Positions 6,575 to 6,986 of a stretch of DNA of 6,986 bases are shown piece by piece (position 1 is the first letter of the stretch; the number at the start of each line of letters is the position of its first letter). The notes beneath the pieces were generated by a model. It searched no databases and had not been told where the DNA came from. It saw only the letters and a program-made list of their open reading frames with translations. This DNA comes from Bacteroidota bacterium (GTDB lineage Bacteria > Bacteroidota > Bacteroidia > Chitinophagales > Chitinophagaceae). A program made the position numbers and the translations under genes. The DNA lies in NCBI GenBank assembly GCA_947463975.1, contig CANHUW010000087.1, positions 1-6,986 of the forward strand, written 5' to 3'.

Positions 6575-6986
6575 TTGTATAGCAACCCTAAAAAGACGCT
6601 TTTTGTTAGTATAATTATTATGTTGATTTCATTTACTAGTAAAGCTCAAATTCAAGAAGATAGTACTTTACATAAAAGAAATATTTTTACATTAGCCTTT
6701 TATAAACAGCCTGGCAAAGACTCCATGGTAGATTTTGTAGATGGTATTTATAGAATACTAAAAGTTAATAAAGATAGATCGGTAAGCGAGACGATATCTA
6801 GCCCTCAATTTTCATTTATTCCAGCAGTTGAATATAGCATGATTAGCAAATTGGCAGCTTCCTTGAATGCCAACTATGTTAAACCTAGCAAATACCATTC
6901 TACAAAAAATGCTACTTATTCTACCGAGTTGAAAGTCACGCAGAATAAACAAATGATAAGTCAATTTATAAGTAATATTTGGTTAA
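6575..6986 (+). CDS. Probable outer-membrane beta-barrel protein, BamA/TamA-like, N-terminal part (cut by right edge)
   Basis: The frame is open from 6542 to the window end, and 137 codons are present from the proposed start. The TTG at 6575-6577 gives MYSNPKKTLFVSIIIMLISF followed by TSKAQ, a complete signal peptide with basic n-region, hydrophobic core and cleavage before Gln. The first ATG, at 6620, would remove the basic n-region and half of the core, so TTG is preferred. After a short linker, SPQFSFIPAVEYSMISKLAA and the alternating strands that follow (LNANYVKP, TYSTELKVT, ISQFISNIWL) look like the first strands of an outer-membrane barrel. The wording resembles the short Bacteroidota proteins of the BamA/TamA surface-antigen group that lack POTRA repeats. 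That family call is tentative because most of the barrel is missing; secretion to the envelope is much more certain. It is divergent from the small protein-receptor pair. Confidence 0.6.
   Translation, partial: MYSNPKKTLFVSIIIMLISFTSKAQIQEDSTLHKRNIFTLAFYKQPGKDSMVDFVDGIYRILKVNKDRSVSETISSPQFSFIPAVEYSMISKLAASLNANYVKPSKYHSTKNATYSTELKVTQNKQMISQFISNIWL

Noticed and set aside
6620..6622. ATG as the start of the rightmost gene
   Set aside because: It would remove the basic n-region and much of the hydrophobic core of an otherwise complete signal peptide that begins at the TTG at 6575.

Overview
The window is AT-rich and looks like chromosomal DNA of a member of the Bacteroidota. The evidence is TonB-dependent receptors with short Gln-starting mature ends, A-rich rather than Shine-Dalgarno-type translation starts, and -7 elements of the TAnnTTTG type. 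A Chitinophagales-like host fits the protein style, but this is an impression and not a demonstrated assignment.

Layout, left to right. (1) 1-806, minus strand: the N-terminal 268 codons of an APC-superfamily amino acid permease that runs off the left edge. (2) 807-1160: a divergent regulatory gap with a Bacteroidota-type -7 element, a well-conserved cobalamin riboswitch (about 911-1060), and an expression platform that can bury the next start codon in a 10-bp hairpin. (3) 1161-3086, plus: a BtuB-like TonB-dependent receptor for cobalamin or a related corrinoid, followed by a strong hairpin terminator (3116-3149). (4) 3150-3728, plus: a MarC-family six-helix membrane protein whose ATG directly abuts the terminator T-run. 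(5) 3725-5911, minus: a second TonB-dependent receptor, of the haem/haemoglobin-receptor type. It converges on marC, and the two stop codons share one CTAG. (6) 5968-6516, minus: a small membrane-anchored protein of unknown function, 56 nt upstream of that receptor and probably in the same operon. (7) 6575-6986, plus: the start of a secreted, probable outer-membrane beta-barrel protein that leaves the right edge. It is divergent from (6), with two facing TAnnTTTG elements between them.

How the parts work together. The first receptor is a self-contained B12-uptake locus: when cobalamin is plentiful the riboswitch should shut off translation of the outer-membrane receptor. No btuF, btuC or btuD is visible, so inner-membrane import must be encoded elsewhere. 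The second receptor and its small upstream partner form a separate uptake unit with an unproven ligand. The gap between them folds into nested inverted repeats that link the upstream stop codon to the receptor start codon, which suggests translational coupling. The permease and MarC protein have no clear functional link to either receptor. I see no mobile element, CRISPR array, tRNA or rRNA. Most of the window is recognisable; the least described parts are the small protein and the RNA structures at gene junctions.
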